From Rubellimicrobium sp. (GTDB lineage Bacteria > Pseudomonadota > Alphaproteobacteria > Rhodobacterales > Rhodobacteraceae), in NCBI GenBank assembly GCA_019454835.1, contig JACFNP010000034.1, positions 1 through 36,997 on the forward strand: 36,997 nt of DNA. Reading direction: 5' to 3'. The position numbers were made by a program, and so were the translations under genes. Every line of letters starts with the position of its first letter. The stretch's first letter is position 1. A model generated the notes under the pieces. The model made no database searches. It was not told the origin of the DNA and saw nothing but the letters and a program-made list of their open reading frames with translations. Below, one piece after another: positions 24,924-35,262 of this stretch.

Positions 24924-24950
24924 GGCGTGACGGGCAGCATCGCCACCTGC

Positions 24951-26810
<1,860 letters not shown>

Positions 26811-26995
26811 CAGTCGCATTTGCCGACCACGTAGCGCGCGGCCCGCAGATGTCCCCCATCGGGCGTGCGCAGCACGACCGGCGCCCGCCCCGCCCCCCAG
26901 GGCGGGCGCATCCGCGCCCACCCCCGGTGCGGGCGCCGGTCATGCTGCCCCATCGTTGCACCATGCACCCCGCCGCGCAGGGCAGGTGCGGTTGC
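26811..26995. repeat. Intergenic inverted-repeat element, copy A
   Basis: 185-bp element. The left end, CAGTCGCATTTGCCGA, pairs imperfectly with the right end, GGCAGGTGCGGTTG. Inside, the conserved run CCGCAGATGTCCCCC and GGGCGTGCGCAGCACGACCG is followed by a 12-bp perfect stem, ACCGGCGCCCGC (26877-26888) with GCGGGCGCCGGT (26929-26940). Copies B and C share the same layout. No coding function is evident. Confidence 0.75.
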
Positions 26996-27031
26996 GATGG
27001 TGGCGCAGGCGAAGGCGGCAGGCGCAGACCC

Positions 27032-27153
27032 GCAACGGCGAGCGGCACACACCGGCAACGGGCGAAGGCGGCAGGCACTACCGCGCAACGGCAGGCGGCA
27101 GGGACAGGCAGCAGACACCGCCTCGCAACGGCGGGCGGCAGACGCAGGCACGG
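27032..27153. repeat. Minisatellite-like GC-rich repeat block, copy 2
   Basis: Shorter copy of the block at about 26621-26810. Alignment offset is 411 bases in the left part and 343 in the right part, so about 68 bases are missing. It again leads directly into an inverted-repeat element, copy B, so block and element were duplicated together. Confidence 0.65.
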
Positions 27154-27263
27154 CAATCGCATTTGCCGAACATTCGGCGGGTGGCTCCGCAGATGTCCCC
27201 CTTTGGGCGTGCGCAGCACGACCGTTGCACCACGCGGGCAATCGTGCAGGGCATGTGCGATTG
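27154..27263. repeat. Intergenic inverted-repeat element, copy B (internally deleted)
   Basis: 110-bp copy with the best terminal inverted repeats: CAATCGCATTTGCC against GGCATGTGCGATTG, 12 of 14 positions pairing. The sequence jumps from CAGCACGACCG straight to TTGCACCA, so the internal 12-bp stem-loop of copies A and C is missing. A palindromic repeat of the other family begins 13 bases later. Confidence 0.75.
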
Positions 27264-27275
27264 TCCCGAGGGGAT

Positions 27276-27364
27276 CGTCATTGCGAGGAGGCGCAGCCGA
27301 CGAAGCAACCTCGATGTCGTGCGCAAGCGGTCGGGGTTGCTTCGGCTTGCGCCTCGCAATGACG
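27276..27364. repeat. Palindromic intergenic repeat (REP-like), inverted orientation
   Basis: 89-bp copy with the usual CGTCATTGCGAGG and CCTCGCAATGACG ends. Its interior runs in the opposite direction to all other copies here: the GCGGTCGGGGTTGCTTCGG arm is on the right. The 147 bases from here to the promoter below show nothing I recognise. Confidence 0.85.
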
Positions 27365-27511
27365 AAAATATCCCGTTCGCCTGATTGCCCTGGCCTGTCA
27401 CGCCCGCCGGATCCGCCCCACCAGCACCACCGCCCCGCACCCACCAGCCCCATCGCCATCGCCACTCACCCCCGCGATGACGCTCTTGCGCAAGGAAGCG
27501 GCGCGAATGTC

Positions 27512-27540
27512 TTGTGCGTGCCGCGCGGCTCGGGTCTAAG
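27512..27540 (+). promoter_or_regulatory. Possible sigma-70 promoter of the RACo-like gene
   Basis: TTGTGC (27512-27517) and TCTAAG (27535-27540) are separated by 17 bases, 37 bases before the start codon. The -35 is fair and the -10 weak. Confidence 0.3.
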
Positions 27541-27576
27541 GTCGCGGATGAGTGCAGGTGCGCGAGAAAATCCGAC

Positions 27577-29634
27577 ATGACCGATTCGACAAATGATCCG
27601 CTGGTGATCTTCACCCCCTCGGGCAAGCGCGGCCATGTGCCCGCGGGGACCAAGGTTCTCGATGCCGCGCGCCACCTCGGCGTCGATCTCGATTCCGTCT
27701 GCGGCGGGCGCGGCATCTGCTCGAAATGCCAGGTGACGCCGTCCTACGGCGAATTCCCCAAGCACGGCATCCATGTCGCCGAAGACGCGCTGTCCGAATG
27801 GAACCGGGTCGAGGAACGCTATGACCGCGTCCGCGGCCTCAAGGACGGGCGCCGCCTCGGCTGCCAGGCCGAGGTGCAGGGTGATGTCGTCATCGACGTG
27901 CCGCCCGAAAGCCAGGTGCACCGCCAGGTCGTCCGCAAGGAGGCCGACAAGCGCACCGTCCACATGGACCCGGCCACGCGGCTTTTCTACATCGAGGTCG
28001 AGGAACCCCATCTCGCCACCACCACCGGCGACTTCCAGCGCGTGAAGGAGGCCCTGCGCGACCAGTTCCGCATCGAGGGCGTGACCGCGCCGCTGTCGAT
28101 CCTCGGGCGCCTGCAGAAGGTGCTGCGCAAGGGCGAATGGAAGGTGACGGTGGCGCTGCACAAGGGACACCGCGACCACGAATGGCAGGTGATCGACATC
28201 TGGCCCGGCCTGCGCGAGGACAATCTCTGGGGGCTGGCCATCGACCTCGGCTCGACCACCATCGCCGCGCATCTGGTGAACCTCTCGGACGGCACGGTCG
28301 AGGCCAGCGCCGGGGTGATGAACCCCCAGATCCGCTATGGCGAAGACCTGATGAGCCGGGTGTCCTATTCGATGATGAACCCCGGCGGCGACCAGGAAAT
28401 GACCCGCGCGGTGCGCAAGGCGCTGAACGAACTGGTCACCAACCTCGGCGACCAGTCCGGTGTCGACACGAACGACATCGTCGAGGCAGTGATCGTCTGC
28501 AACCCGGTCATGCACCACCTGCTGCTGGGCATCGACCCGTTCGAGCTGGGCCAGGCGCCCTTCGCGCCCGCCACGAACGAAAGCATCTCGATCCCGCTGC
28601 GGGAAATCGACATCACCACCGCCAACATCGAGGGGCAGCTTTTCATCCTGCCGATCATCGCGGGCCATGTCGGCGCCGATTCGGCCGCCGTGGCGCTGGC
28701 CGAGGAACCGTCGAAATCCGACGATCTGGTGCTGATCGTCGATGTCGGCACCAACGCCGAACTGCTGCTGGGCGACCGCGAGCAGGTGCTGGCCTGTTCC
28801 AGCCCCACCGGCCCGGCGCTGGAGGGTGCGCAGATTTCCTCGGGCCAGCGCGCCGCTCCCGGCGCCATCGAGCGGGTCGAGATCGACCCTGTCACCAAGG
28901 AGCCGCGCTTCAAGGTCATCGGTTCGGACCGCTGGTCGGACGAGCCGGGCTTTTCCATGGACATCACCCACAGCGGGATCACCGGCATCTGCGGCTCGGG
29001 CATCATCGAGGTGGTGGCCGAGATGCGCGTCGCGGGCATAGTCGACAAGCACGGTCTCATCGGCTCGGCCGAACAGACCGGAACGGCGCGCTGCGTGCCC
29101 GACGGGCGGACCCATTCCTATCTGCTCCACGACGACAGCGCCAATGGCGGGCCGAAGATCATGGTGACGCAGGCCGACATCCGCGCCATCCAGCTTGCGA
29201 AATCCGCGCTTTATGCCGGGGCCGAGCTGCTGATGGAGGAAAAGGGCGTCGATCACGTCGACCGCGTGGTGCTGGCCGGGGCCTTCGGTGCGCATATCAG
29301 CCCGAAACATGCGATGATCCTCGGCATGTTCCCCGACGTGCCGCTCGACAGGGTGCGCTCGGCAGGCAATGCCGCCGGGACGGGGGCGCGCATCGCGCTC
29401 TGCTCGGTCGCGGCCCGCGCCGAGATCGAGCACGAGGTCCGCGTCATAAACAAGATCGAGACCGCCATCGCCCCGAATTTCCAGGATTTCTTCGTCGGCG
29501 CGAACGGCATCCCGCATCTGACGGCGCCGTTCGAGAATCTCTCGAAGATCGTCACCCTGCCCCAGGTGGAATTCAACGCCTCGCCGCACAGCCACCCGCG
29601 CCGCCGCCGCCGCCCCGAGCCGGTCGAAGGCTGA
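27577..29634 (+). CDS. RACo/RamA-like corrinoid activation protein (2Fe-2S ferredoxin plus ASKHA ATPase)
   Basis: Predicted ATP-dependent reductive activator that returns oxidised Co(II) corrinoid proteins to Co(I). The product has 685 residues. The N-terminal ferredoxin domain has Cys42, Cys48 and Cys51 in CGGRGICSKC and Cys96 in LGCQAE, the plant-type 2Fe-2S pattern. From about 220 comes an ASKHA ATPase with GLAIDLGSTTIAAHLV, VDVGTNAELLL, SPTGPALEGAQ and VLAGAFGAHIS. Related proteins activate corrinoid methyltransferases; from memory, Rhodobacterales use one with a split methionine synthase. No corrinoid protein or methyltransferase gene is next to it here. ATG 27577 (MTDSTNDPLVIF) lacks a strong ribosome binding site. 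The C-terminus ends in an odd PRRRRRPEPVEG tail. Confidence 0.88.
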   Translation: MTDSTNDPLVIFTPSGKRGHVPAGTKVLDAARHLGVDLDSVCGGRGICSKCQVTPSYGEFPKHGIHVAEDALSEWNRVEERYDRVRGLKDGRRLGCQAEVQGDVVIDVPPESQVHRQVVRKEADKRTVHMDPATRLFYIEVEEPHLATTTGDFQRVKEALRDQFRIEGVTAPLSILGRLQKVLRKGEWKVTVALHKGHRDHEWQVIDIWPGLREDNLWGLAIDLGSTTIAAHLVNLSDGTVEASAGVMNPQIRYGEDLMSRVSYSMMNPGGDQEMTRAVRKALNELVTNLGDQSGVDTNDIVEAVIVCNPVMHHLLLGIDPFELGQAPFAPATNESISIPLREIDITTANIEGQLFILPIIAGHVGADSAAVALAEEPSKSDDLVLIVDVGTNAELLLGDREQVLACSSPTGPALEGAQISSGQRAAPGAIERVEIDPVTKEPRFKVIGSDRWSDEPGFSMDITHSGITGICGSGIIEVVAEMRVAGIVDKHGLIGSAEQTGTARCVPDGRTHSYLLHDDSANGGPKIMVTQADIRAIQLAKSALYAGAELLMEEKGVDHVDRVVLAGAFGAHISPKHAMILGMFPDVPLDRVRSAGNAAGTGARIALCSVAARAEIEHEVRVINKIETAIAPNFQDFFVGANGIPHLTAPFENLSKIVTLPQVEFNASPHSHPRRRRRPEPVEG

Positions 29635-29673
29635 ACGGGGCCACGGGCAGGACAATCGGACGAACGGCACTTT

Positions 29674-29761
29674 CGTCATTGCGAGGCGAAGCCGAAGCAA
29701 CCCCGACCGCTCAAACACGACATCGGGGTTGCTTCGTCGCCTTTGGCTCCTCGCAATGACG
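29674..29761. repeat. Palindromic intergenic repeat (REP-like)
   Basis: 88-bp copy, flanked by TTT on the left and AAA on the right, in the gap between the convergent RACo-like and ctaE genes. The gap also holds the ctaE terminator; the rest is unremarkable. Confidence 0.85.
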
Positions 29762-29825
29762 AAAGATGCCGTTCGCCCGATTACCTCGGGGCCACGGGCG
29801 CCGTGCCCGTCTGCCGAACACCGGG

Positions 29826-29864
29826 AAAAGCAACGGGCGTCGAATGGACACATTCGACGCCCGT
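29826..29864 (-). terminator. Intrinsic terminator of the cytochrome oxidase operon
   Basis: A perfect 14-bp stem, ACGGGCGTCGAATG paired with CATTCGACGCCCGT, and a 4-base loop. On the leftward strand it is followed by TGCTTTTCCC, a short T-run. It lies 97 bases past the ctaE stop codon. No T-run occurs on the rightward side. Confidence 0.8.
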
Positions 29865-29960
29865 AAGATCATGCGGGATCAGAAAGCTGGCGCGCTTGCG
29901 CTGAACCCCCGCAACCGCGCGCCCCCGGCCGATGATGGCCCGAGGCGCATCCGGTCCGGT

Positions 29961-30779
29961 TCAGCTCCCCCAGACGTAGATGACGAAGAACAGGAACAGC
30001 CAGACCACGTCGACGAAGTGCCAGTACCAGGCCGCCGCCTCGAGGCCGACGTGGTTTTCCGCCGTGAAGTCGCCCTTGTAGACCCGGATCAGGCAGACCG
30101 CGAGGAAGATCGTGCCGACGATGACGTGGAAGCCGTGGAAGCCGGTCGCCATGAAGAACACCGACGGATAGATCCCTTCGGTGAAGCCGAAGGCCGCGTG
30201 GCTGTATTCATAGGCCTGGAAGATCGTGAACAGCAGGCCGAGCAGCACGGTCAGCCACAGCGCCATCTTGGCGTCCGAGCGCTTGCCGCCGGTGGCGATG
30301 ACATGGTGCGCCCAGGTCAGCGTCGCCCCCGAGGTCAGCAGGATCAGCGTGTTGATGAGCGGCAGGTGCCAGGGGTCGAAGGTCACGATGCCCTCGGGCG
30401 GCCAGACGCCGTCCACGATCGGGCTCATCGGCCCCATCGGATAAAGCGCGTTCTTGAAGAAGGCCCAGAACCACGCCGCGAAGAACATCACCTCGGACAT
30501 GATGAAGATGATGAAGCCGTAGCGCAGGCCGATGCGCACCACCGGGGTGTGTTCGCCGGAATTGGCCTCGCTCACCACGTCGGACCACCAGCCGTACATG
30601 ACGAACAGCACGCCCGCGAGGCCGATCAGGAACAGCCAGTAGTTGGCAAAGAAGCTGCCGGTGCTGCCGTGAAAGCCCATGACGGCACCGACCATCATGA
30701 AATAGGCGGCAATCGCACCCAGGACTGGCCAGATCGAGGGAGGGAGGATCTGGTAGTCGTGGTTCTTGGCATGTGCCAT
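29961..30779 (-). CDS. ctaE: Cytochrome c oxidase subunit III (aa3 type)
   Basis: Inner-membrane subunit of the proton-pumping terminal oxidase; it stabilises subunit I and aids proton uptake. The 272-residue product has seven hydrophobic segments. Family marks include [19 protein letters not shown] at the N-terminus, [36 protein letters not shown], and the C-terminal [24 protein letters not shown] 30779 is preceded by GAGGG. It is the last gene of the leftward unit ctaC-ctaB-small ORF-ctaG-ctaE, 22 bases after ctaG, with a terminator 97 bases downstream. The subunit I gene (ctaD) is not in the window, as is normal for Paracoccus-like genomes. Confidence 0.97.
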   Translation of the reverse strand: MAHAKNHDYQILPPSIWPVLGAIAAYFMMVGAVMGFHGSTGSFFANYWLFLIGLAGVLFVMYGWWSDVVSEANSGEHTPVVRIGLRYGFIIFIMSEVMFFAAWFWAFFKNALYPMGPMSPIVDGVWPPEGIVTFDPWHLPLINTLILLTSGATLTWAHHVIATGGKRSDAKMALWLTVLLGLLFTIFQAYEYSHAAFGFTEGIYPSVFFMATGFHGFHVIVGTIFLAVCLIRVYKGDFTAENHVGLEAAAWYWHFVDVVWLFLFFVIYVWGS

Positions 30780-30801
30780 GTCGGGGTCCCTCGCGACTGT
30801 T

Positions 30802-31434
30802 TTAATTGATTTGCGTTGGTGCCGCAGCCTCGGTCGCCGGGCTGTCGGGCGTGATCTCGAGCCGGGCCTGGACGGCGGCATCCGCGCCGTCGGGCAGGTC
30901 GATCTCGTAGAAGGTGTAGCTGAGCGTGATCGTGTGGACGAAACGCCCGTCCGGGTCGTCGACGATGGCGGGATCGACGAAGAAGCTGACCGGCATCATC
31001 ACCGTCTCGCCGGGTTGCAGCACCTGTTCGGTGAAGCAGAAACATTCGATCTTGGTGAAATAGCCGCCCGCCGCATAGGGCGCGACATTGTAGGCCGCCT
31101 GCCCCGCGACCGGGCGATCGGTGGGATTGCTGGCCTCGTAGAACGCCAGCCCTTCCTCGCCGATGCGCAACTGCATGTCGCGCTGCGCGGGCCGGAAGGT
31201 CCAGGGCATCCCCGGCGCGCGCGTCGCGTCGAAGCGCACGGTGATCATCTGATCGAGCATCTCGTCGGGCGCCGCCGCCGCCACGCCCGGCGCGCCGCCA
31301 TAGCCGGTGACCCGGCAGAACAGGCTGTAGAGCGGCACCGCCGCGAACGACGCCGACACCATCAGCGCCACCAGCGCCGCCATCATCGCGGCCAGGCGGG
31401 TGTTGGGATTGCCGATGCGGCGGAACGGGTTCAC
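30802..31434 (-). CDS. ctaG: Cytochrome c oxidase assembly protein CtaG (Cox11)
   Basis: Copper chaperone that inserts the CuB centre into subunit I. The 210-residue product has one N-terminal membrane anchor (about 15-36, [20 protein letters not shown]), the conserved Cys in [13 protein letters not shown] just outside the membrane, and a periplasmic immunoglobulin-like domain with the copper motif CFCF in [10 protein letters not shown], followed by [10 protein letters not shown]. The start is GTG 31434, which overlaps the stop of the small upstream gene by 4 bases (GTGA). The C-terminal tail ([13 protein letters not shown]) is low-complexity. Confidence 0.95.
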   Translation of the reverse strand: MNPFRRIGNPNTRLAAMMAALVALMVSASFAAVPLYSLFCRVTGYGGAPGVAAAAPDEMLDQMITVRFDATRAPGMPWTFRPAQRDMQLRIGEEGLAFYEASNPTDRPVAGQAAYNVAPYAAGGYFTKIECFCFTEQVLQPGETVMMPVSFFVDPAIVDDPDGRFVHTITLSYTFYEIDLPDGADAAVQARLEITPDSPATEAAAPTQIN

Positions 31435-31649
31435 GGCGTGTCCTCTCCTGCTGCCCGCTCGGCCTCGGCGGCAAGGCCGTAGCGGATGTCGTGGTCGAAG
31501 CCCTCGAAGGCGCTGGGGTCGCCGGTGCGGGCAAGTTTCACGATGGTCATGCCGAAGACGATGGCGACGAAGGCCAAGAGCACCGCCAGCATCCCCAGAT
31601 TGCGGCTGCGGCGGCGCGCGTGAAGTTCATGTTCGACGTATATCGCCAT
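31431..31649 (-). CDS. Small membrane protein of the cytochrome oxidase operon
   Basis: 72-residue protein with one hydrophobic segment (about 19-37, [20 protein letters not shown]) after a basic N-terminus ([17 protein letters not shown]), so the N-terminus should be cytoplasmic and the acidic C-terminal half periplasmic. A gene of this size lies between ctaB and ctaG in Paracoccus-like operons, sometimes called coxF. I know of no firm function for it, and a role in oxidase assembly is inferred from position. Its ATG is 1 base after the ctaB stop and its stop overlaps the ctaG start, so it is translated with them. Confidence 0.85.
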   Translation of the reverse strand: MAIYVEHELHARRRSRNLGMLAVLLAFVAIVFGMTIVKLARTGDPSAFEGFDHDIRYGLAAEAERAAGEDTP

Positions 31650-31650
31650 T

Positions 31651-32604
31651 TCAGCCCCCGAATCCCCAGCCGCTCCAGCCGCCCCAGCCCCAGATGCCCA
31701 GCACCCGCTCGGCGATCAGCGCGCTGAAATGCAGGAACAGGTAATAGAGCGAGATGACGAAGGCGCGCTTCTCGGCGGCATAGCGGTCGGCCTCGGCCTG
31801 CGCCTCGTCGCGGCGCCAGACCCGGATGCAGGCGGCAAGGAACCACAGGTTCACCGCCACGGCCACCGCCATGTAAAGCGGCCCGCCGATCGAGGTGAAA
31901 CCCAGCGCCACCGCGACGGGCACCTGCAGGACTGCATAGGCGAGGATATGGTTGCGGGTGCTGCGCCGCCCGTGGGTCTCCGTCAGCATCGGCACCTTCG
32001 CGTCGCCGTAGTCGGACTTCACGAACAGCGCCAGCGCCCAGAAATGCGCGGGCGTCCACATGAAGATGACGGCAAACATCAGGATCGACTCGATCGAGAC
32101 CGTCCCCGTCGCCGCCGCCCAGCCGATCATCGGCGGGAACGATCCGGCCACGCCGCCGATGACGATGTTCTGCGGCGTCACCCGCTTGAGCCAGATCGTG
32201 TAGATGACCGCATAGTAGAAGATGGTGAGCGCGAGCAGCCCCGCCGCCAGCAGGTTGGTGTCGAGCCACAGCATCACCACCGCAAAGCCCGACAGCGCCA
32301 CGCCCAGCGCCAGCGCCTCGCCCGGCTCGATCCGGCCGGCGGGGATCGGGCGGTTGCGGGTGCGCTTCATCAGCACGTCGATGTCGGCATCCCACCACAT
32401 GTTCAGCGCGCCCGACGCGCCCGCGCCCACCGCGATGCACAGGATCGCCACCAGCATCTCGAACGGGTGCAGGTTCGCGGGCGCGACCAGCAGGCCCGCA
32501 AGCGCCGTGAACACCACCAGCGACATGACGCGCGGCTTCAGGAGTTCGACGTAATCGCCGAAACCTGCCTCCCGCACTTCGGTATCGAGACTGGCATGTG
32601 TCAC
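31651..32604 (-). CDS. ctaB: Protoheme IX farnesyltransferase (heme O synthase)
   Basis: Membrane prenyltransferase that adds a farnesyl group to heme b, giving heme O for the aa3 oxidase. The 317-residue product has about eight or nine hydrophobic segments. The first Asp-rich motif is [19 protein letters not shown], with [15 protein letters not shown] before it. I chose GTG 32604 ([10 protein letters not shown]): GGAG lies 7 bases upstream, and the ATG-started longer frame would run through the hairpin behind ctaC. The C-terminus is unusually Gly/Trp-rich ([15 protein letters not shown]). It is preceded by the ctaC terminator-like hairpin, so its expression may be set by read-through. Confidence 0.94.
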   Translation of the reverse strand: MTHASLDTEVREAGFGDYVELLKPRVMSLVVFTALAGLLVAPANLHPFEMLVAILCIAVGAGASGALNMWWDADIDVLMKRTRNRPIPAGRIEPGEALALGVALSGFAVVMLWLDTNLLAAGLLALTIFYYAVIYTIWLKRVTPQNIVIGGVAGSFPPMIGWAAATGTVSIESILMFAVIFMWTPAHFWALALFVKSDYGDAKVPMLTETHGRRSTRNHILAYAVLQVPVAVALGFTSIGGPLYMAVAVAVNLWFLAACIRVWRRDEAQAEADRYAAEKRAFVISLYYLFLHFSALIAERVLGIWGWGGWSGWGFGG

Positions 32605-32633
32605 GCCTGCACTCCGGGTTTGCGCCTCGTGGG

Positions 32634-32664
32634 AAAAACACCGGCCCCGGCGCCTGCCGGGGCC
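32634..32664 (-). terminator. Terminator or attenuator between ctaC and ctaB
   Basis: GGCCCCGGC (32643-32651) pairs perfectly with GCCGGGGCC (32656-32664) around 4 bases. On the leftward strand the stem is followed by GGTGTTTTTCCC, a run of five T. It begins 8 bases after the ctaC stop and ends about 30 bases before the ctaB start, inside what otherwise looks like one operon. Confidence 0.8.
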
Positions 32665-32671
32665 GCACTCG

Positions 32672-33598
32672 TCACCACATGACGTAGTCGGGGTCGTTCT
32701 GGACCCGGTCGATCCAGGCCGCATAGGCCTCGGGGCTGACCACCTTCACGGTGATCGGCATGAAGGCATGCGAGCGGCCGCACAGTTCCGAGCACTGGCC
32801 GAAGAAGATGCCCTCGCGGTCGGCCCGGAACCACAGTTGCGCCAGCCGCCCCGGCACCGCGTCCTGCTTCACGCCGAAGGCGGGCATCGCCCAGGAATGG
32901 ATGACATCCGCCCCGGTGATGTCCATGACCACCGCAGCACCCAGCGGCACCACTACCGAGGTGTCGGTCGCCAGCGCGAATTCCTGGTCGCTGTAGCCCA
33001 GGTCGGCCAGATCGGCGCGCGCGTCGTCGTTCAGCGTGTTGTCGCCGCCGAGGATGTCCGAGCCGATCATGAAGCTCTCGAAGTTCAGCGGGTTGCCGTC
33101 GGCATCGAGAACGTCCTCGTATTCGTATTCCCAGTACCACTGATGCCCGGTCACCTTGATGGTGATGTCGCCGTCGGGAATTTCCTGCGCGTTGAACAGG
33201 ATCGGCAACGAGAAGGCGCCGATGACGACCAGCGTGAGCACCGGCAGCAGCGTCCAGGTCACCTCGAGCGGCGAGTTGTGGCTGAAGCGGGCCGGGACCG
33301 GGTTCGCCCGCTTGTTGTAGCGGAAGATCACGTAGATGATGAGAAAGGCGACCAGCAGCGTGATCGGGATGATCACCCAGTTCAGCATGTTGTCGAGCCA
33401 GTGCAGGTCGTCGCCGATATTCGTGGCCGACGGCTGCAGGTTGATCCCGCGCGGCACCGGCGCGCCGACGATTTCAAGCCCGGCCAGCGGATCGTCCACA
33501 TTCGCACCCTGCGCGAAGGCCGGCCTCGACATGAAGAAGGCCGCGAGCGCGGCAACTGCGGCAGAGCCGGGATTTGAAAGGAGCTGTCTGAGCTGCAT
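32672..33598 (-). CDS. ctaC: Cytochrome c oxidase subunit II (CuA)
   Basis: Carries the dinuclear CuA centre that takes electrons from cytochrome c. The 308-residue product has a signal peptide (about 1-29, ending RPAFAQG), two membrane helices (about 73-95 and 112-135), and a periplasmic cupredoxin domain. The CuA ligands are seen as His in DVIHSW and CSELCGRSHAFMP (two Cys, Glu, His, Met), and HQWYWEYEY is the aromatic electron-entry patch. An insertion of about 40 acidic residues (about 165-205) lies inside the domain, as in relatives of this order. ATG 33598 begins the operon; a divergent tldD lies 176 bases away. Confidence 0.97.
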   Translation of the reverse strand: MQLRQLLSNPGSAAVAALAAFFMSRPAFAQGANVDDPLAGLEIVGAPVPRGINLQPSATNIGDDLHWLDNMLNWVIIPITLLVAFLIIYVIFRYNKRANPVPARFSHNSPLEVTWTLLPVLTLVVIGAFSLPILFNAQEIPDGDITIKVTGHQWYWEYEYEDVLDADGNPLNFESFMIGSDILGGDNTLNDDARADLADLGYSDQEFALATDTSVVVPLGAAVVMDITGADVIHSWAMPAFGVKQDAVPGRLAQLWFRADREGIFFGQCSELCGRSHAFMPITVKVVSPEAYAAWIDRVQNDPDYVMW

Positions 33599-33673
33599 CT
33601 TCTCTACCTTGCTGTCCCGATGATCCCCGTCTGGCGCGCGCCGGTCGGATACCGGCGGTTACGGCGGATTCCC

Positions 33674-33703
33674 TTGTTCACGGGCAAACTCTTCCCATAT
33701 CCT
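33674..33703 (+). promoter_or_regulatory. Possible sigma-70 promoter of tldD
   Basis: TTGTTC (33674-33679) and TATCCT (33698-33703) with an 18-base spacer, 71 bases before the tldD start. This is the least GC-rich part of the 176-base ctaC-tldD divergent gap. Confidence 0.35.
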
Positions 33704-33774
33704 GAACCGCGCGACAAGAAGCCGCAGGATGGCCGGTGCTTTTTTGTCGCATGTGATGCCAGACAGGAATCTTC

Positions 33775-35199
33775 ATGGCCGATACCAGCTTTCGCCCGTT
33801 TGAAACCCGGCTCGACCCCGACCGGGCGCTTGCCAGCCTCCGCGATGCCGTCGCGGGCGGCGACGACGGCGAGCTGTTCGTCGAGCGCCGCCGCTCGGAG
33901 GCGCTGGTCCTCGACGACGGGCGGTTGAAAACCGCGAGCTTCGATGCCGCCGAAGGATTCGGCCTGCGCGCCGTGCATGGCGAGACCACCGGCTATGCCC
34001 ATTCGACCACGCTTGATGATGCGGCGGTGGCGCGGGCGGTCTCGACGGTGCGGCTGGCGGTGGGCGCGGGCGGCGGCACGCTGGCCGATGCGCCCGCAGG
34101 CACCAACCGCCGCCTATATACCGACGCCGACCCGATGGCCGATGCCGCGTTCGCGGTGAAGGCCGACCTGCTGCGCGAGATCGACGCCTATGCCCGCGCG
34201 CTCGACAGCCGCGTGGTGCAGGTCTCGGCGACGCTGGCCGCCAGCCTGCAGGAGGTGGCGATCCTGCGCCCCGAGGGCGGGCTGGTCACCGACATCCGCC
34301 CGATGGCGCGGCTGAACGTGTCGGTGATCGTCGAGGATCAGGGCCGCCGCGAATCGGGTGGCCACGGCTCCGGCGGACGTTACGGGCTGGCCGGGCTGAT
34401 GGACCCCGCCGCATGGCAGGCATCGGTGCGCGAGGCGTTGCGCATCGCCACGGTGAACCTGGGTGCCGAGGACGCGCCTGCGGGCGTGTTCGACGTGGTG
34501 CTTGGCCCCGGCTGGCCTGGCGTGTTGCTGCACGAGGCGGTGGGGCATGGCCTTGAGGGCGACTTCAACCGCAAGGGCACCTCGGCCTTCGCCGGGCTGA
34601 TGGGGCAAAGGGTGGCGGCCCCCGGCGTCACCGTGGTCGACGACGGCACATTGCCCGACCGGCGCGGCTCGATCACCGTGGACGACGAGGGCACGCCCTC
34701 GGCGCGCAACGTGCTGATCGACGACGGGATCCTGACCGGCTACATGCAGGACCGCCAGAACGCCCGACTCATGGGCCGCACGCCCACCGGCAACGGCAGA
34801 CGGCAGAGCTTTGCCCATGCGCCGATGCCGCGCATGACCAATACCTTCATGCTGAACGGTGGCGCCGATCCGGCGGACCTGCTGGCCGGTGTCCGGGACG
34901 GCATCTGGGCGGTGGGCTTCGGCGGCGGCCAGGTGGACATCACCTCGGGCAAGTTCGTGTTCTCCTGCACCGAGGCCTACCGGGTCAGGAACGGCAAAGT
35001 CGGCGCCCCCCTGCGCGGCGCCACGCTGATCGGCGACGGGCCGACCGCGCTGCGGCACGTGCGCGGGATCGGCAATGATCTGGCGCTCGATCCCGGCATC
35101 GGCAACTGCGGCAAGGCGGGCCAGTGGGTGCCGGTCGGCGTGGGCCAGCCCTCGCTGCTGATCGGCGGGCTGACGGTCGGGGGCGCGGCGGCGGGGTGA
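33775..35199 (+). CDS. tldD: Metalloprotease TldD
   Basis: Subunit of the TldD-TldE protease, which trims unfolded or leader peptides in the cytosol, for example in microcin and CcdA processing. The 474-residue product has the zinc motif HEAVGHGLEGD (His253, Glu254, His258), GHGSGGRYGLAGL before it, and the C-terminal GGQVDITSGKFVFSCTEAY. Length and order match the family. ATG 33775 has AGGAA 5 bases upstream. No tldE (pmbA) is in the window, which is usual because the two are often unlinked. It is 63 bases before dprA on the same strand and divergent from ctaC. Confidence 0.95.
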   Translation: MADTSFRPFETRLDPDRALASLRDAVAGGDDGELFVERRRSEALVLDDGRLKTASFDAAEGFGLRAVHGETTGYAHSTTLDDAAVARAVSTVRLAVGAGGGTLADAPAGTNRRLYTDADPMADAAFAVKADLLREIDAYARALDSRVVQVSATLAASLQEVAILRPEGGLVTDIRPMARLNVSVIVEDQGRRESGGHGSGGRYGLAGLMDPAAWQASVREALRIATVNLGAEDAPAGVFDVVLGPGWPGVLLHEAVGHGLEGDFNRKGTSAFAGLMGQRVAAPGVTVVDDGTLPDRRGSITVDDEGTPSARNVLIDDGILTGYMQDRQNARLMGRTPTGNGRRQSFAHAPMPRMTNTFMLNGGADPADLLAGVRDGIWAVGFGGGQVDITSGKFVFSCTEAYRVRNGKVGAPLRGATLIGDGPTALRHVRGIGNDLALDPGIGNCGKAGQWVPVGVGQPSLLIGGLTVGGAAAG

Positions 35200-35262
35200 A
35201 GGGATTCACGGTCTGTTAACTCGAATCTCGTAGACCGGGCCTGCAACAGGCGGGGTCTCGGG

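Noticed and set aside
27466..29853. 795-codon leftward frame opposite the RACo-like gene
   Set aside because: Antisense shadow of a gene with clear ferredoxin and ATPase motifs; its start lies in repeats.
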